Source: Rhodospirillales bacterium
GTDB lineage: Bacteria; Pseudomonadota; Alphaproteobacteria; ATCC43930; CGMCC-115725
DNA: 6,035 nt
Assembly: GCA_015654725.1 (NCBI GenBank)
Contig: JAATGI010000385.1
Coordinates: 1-6,035 of the forward strand
Direction of reading: 5' to 3'
Under the pieces are notes generated by a model, which saw only the letters and a list, made by a program, of their open reading frames with translations, searched no databases and had not been told where the DNA came from. Numbering within the stretch: the first letter of the stretch is position 1; the number at the start of each line of letters is the position of its first letter. Position numbers and translations under genes: made by a program. Positions 5,615-6,035 of the stretch are shown here, one piece after another.

Positions 5615-6035
5615 ATGGAGACGATCGGCGAAACCCTCGCTCACCAGGCGCGCGTTCAGCCCGATCGCGAAGCGCTAGTGGTCGGCGAACGCCATCTCAC
5701 CTGGCGTGAATTGGACGAGGGCGCCAACCGCGCCGCTAACATGCTCTTGGCGCTTGGCGCCAAGCATGGCGACCGCGTGATGATGATGCTCGGCAACTCG
5801 GTCGAGTTCGTCGAAATCTATTACGGTCTCGCCAAGATCGGCTGTATCAGCGCGCCCGTGATGCCGCGCTCCGTGGCGGGCGAGGTGCAGTTCATCTGCG
5901 ATAATCTGCGCGCGCGCTTTATTATCGCCGAGGCGGATTCGGCGCCGATCGTCCGCGAGTGGGGCGGGCGGCTCAAATCGGTCGAGACCTCGATCGGCCT
6001 CGGCCCGTGTCATGGACTCCCGCACGATTATGAGC
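5615..6035 (+). CDS. AMP-binding acyl-CoA synthetase, N-terminal part, runs off the right edge
   Basis: The ATG at 5615 opens a frame with no stop to the window end: 140 codons, about a quarter of a usual 500-550 residue enzyme. It begins METIGETLAHQARVQPDREA, then LTWRELDEGANRAANML, GDRVMMMLGNSVEFVEIYYG and KIGCISAPVMPRSVAGEVQF. This is the standard N-terminal layout of class I adenylate-forming acyl-CoA synthetases, which activate a carboxylic acid to its CoA thioester through an acyl-AMP. The ATP-binding P-loop (YTSGTTG type) and the catalytic lysine would lie beyond the window. It starts 20 bases after subunit B stops, so it is in the same operon and would supply a CoA thioester to the CoA-transferase-like pair. 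A weak GGAC lies about 10 nt upstream. The acid substrate is unknown. Confidence 0.88.
   Translation, partial: METIGETLAHQARVQPDREALVVGERHLTWRELDEGANRAANMLLALGAKHGDRVMMMLGNSVEFVEIYYGLAKIGCISAPVMPRSVAGEVQFICDNLRARFIIAEADSAPIVREWGGRLKSVETSIGLGPCHGLPHDYE

Noticed and set aside
1..6035. CRISPR array, tRNA or rRNA genes
   Set aside because: No regularly spaced repeats, no cloverleaf pattern with a T-arm GTTCRA box, and no rRNA-like segments were seen on either strand.

Overview
The window looks like a chromosomal piece of a GC-rich alphaproteobacterium, possibly a Rhodospirillales or rhizobia-like lineage. This is inferred from strong GC bias, the CoA-metabolism gene style and the palindromic intergenic repeats; no marker gene fixes the taxon. 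There are two compositional zones. The left part (about 1-2290) is only moderately GC-rich (bases 1381-1440 are 32/60 GC). The right part is much richer (bases 4801-4860 are 50/60 GC). The left zone therefore looks like acquired DNA next to a resident backbone.

Left zone, all on the minus strand. The window edge cuts through the first 22 codons of an IS5-family transposase, whose ribosome-binding site lies inside a perfect hairpin. Just upstream of it is a complete 627-residue GHKL-type ATPase resembling the MutL/MORC-like ATPases found with restriction and other phage-defence genes. Its usual kind of partner gene is not in the window, and the IS element sits where a downstream partner would be expected. 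A 366-base divergent gap separates the ATPase from the right zone.

Right zone, all on the plus strand. First comes a small protein with an antibiotic-biosynthesis-monooxygenase-like (dimeric alpha/beta barrel) sequence. Next is a vapB-vapC type II toxin-antitoxin pair with overlapping genes and a large palindromic operator over its promoter. Two structurally equivalent but sequence-diverged palindromic repeats bracket the toxin-antitoxin pair. Last is an operon behind a good sigma-70-like promoter: CoA-transferase family subunits A and B, followed by the start of an AMP-binding acyl-CoA synthetase that runs off the right edge. The three together look like a carboxylic-acid or ring-fragment degradation module. 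Subunit B lacks the usual catalytic glutamate motif, so the pair may be a hydrolase of the IpdAB type rather than a true transferase.

The most notable items are the apparently orphaned MORC-like ATPase next to an IS, the CoA-transferase-like pair without the catalytic Glu, and the covarying repeats around vapBC.
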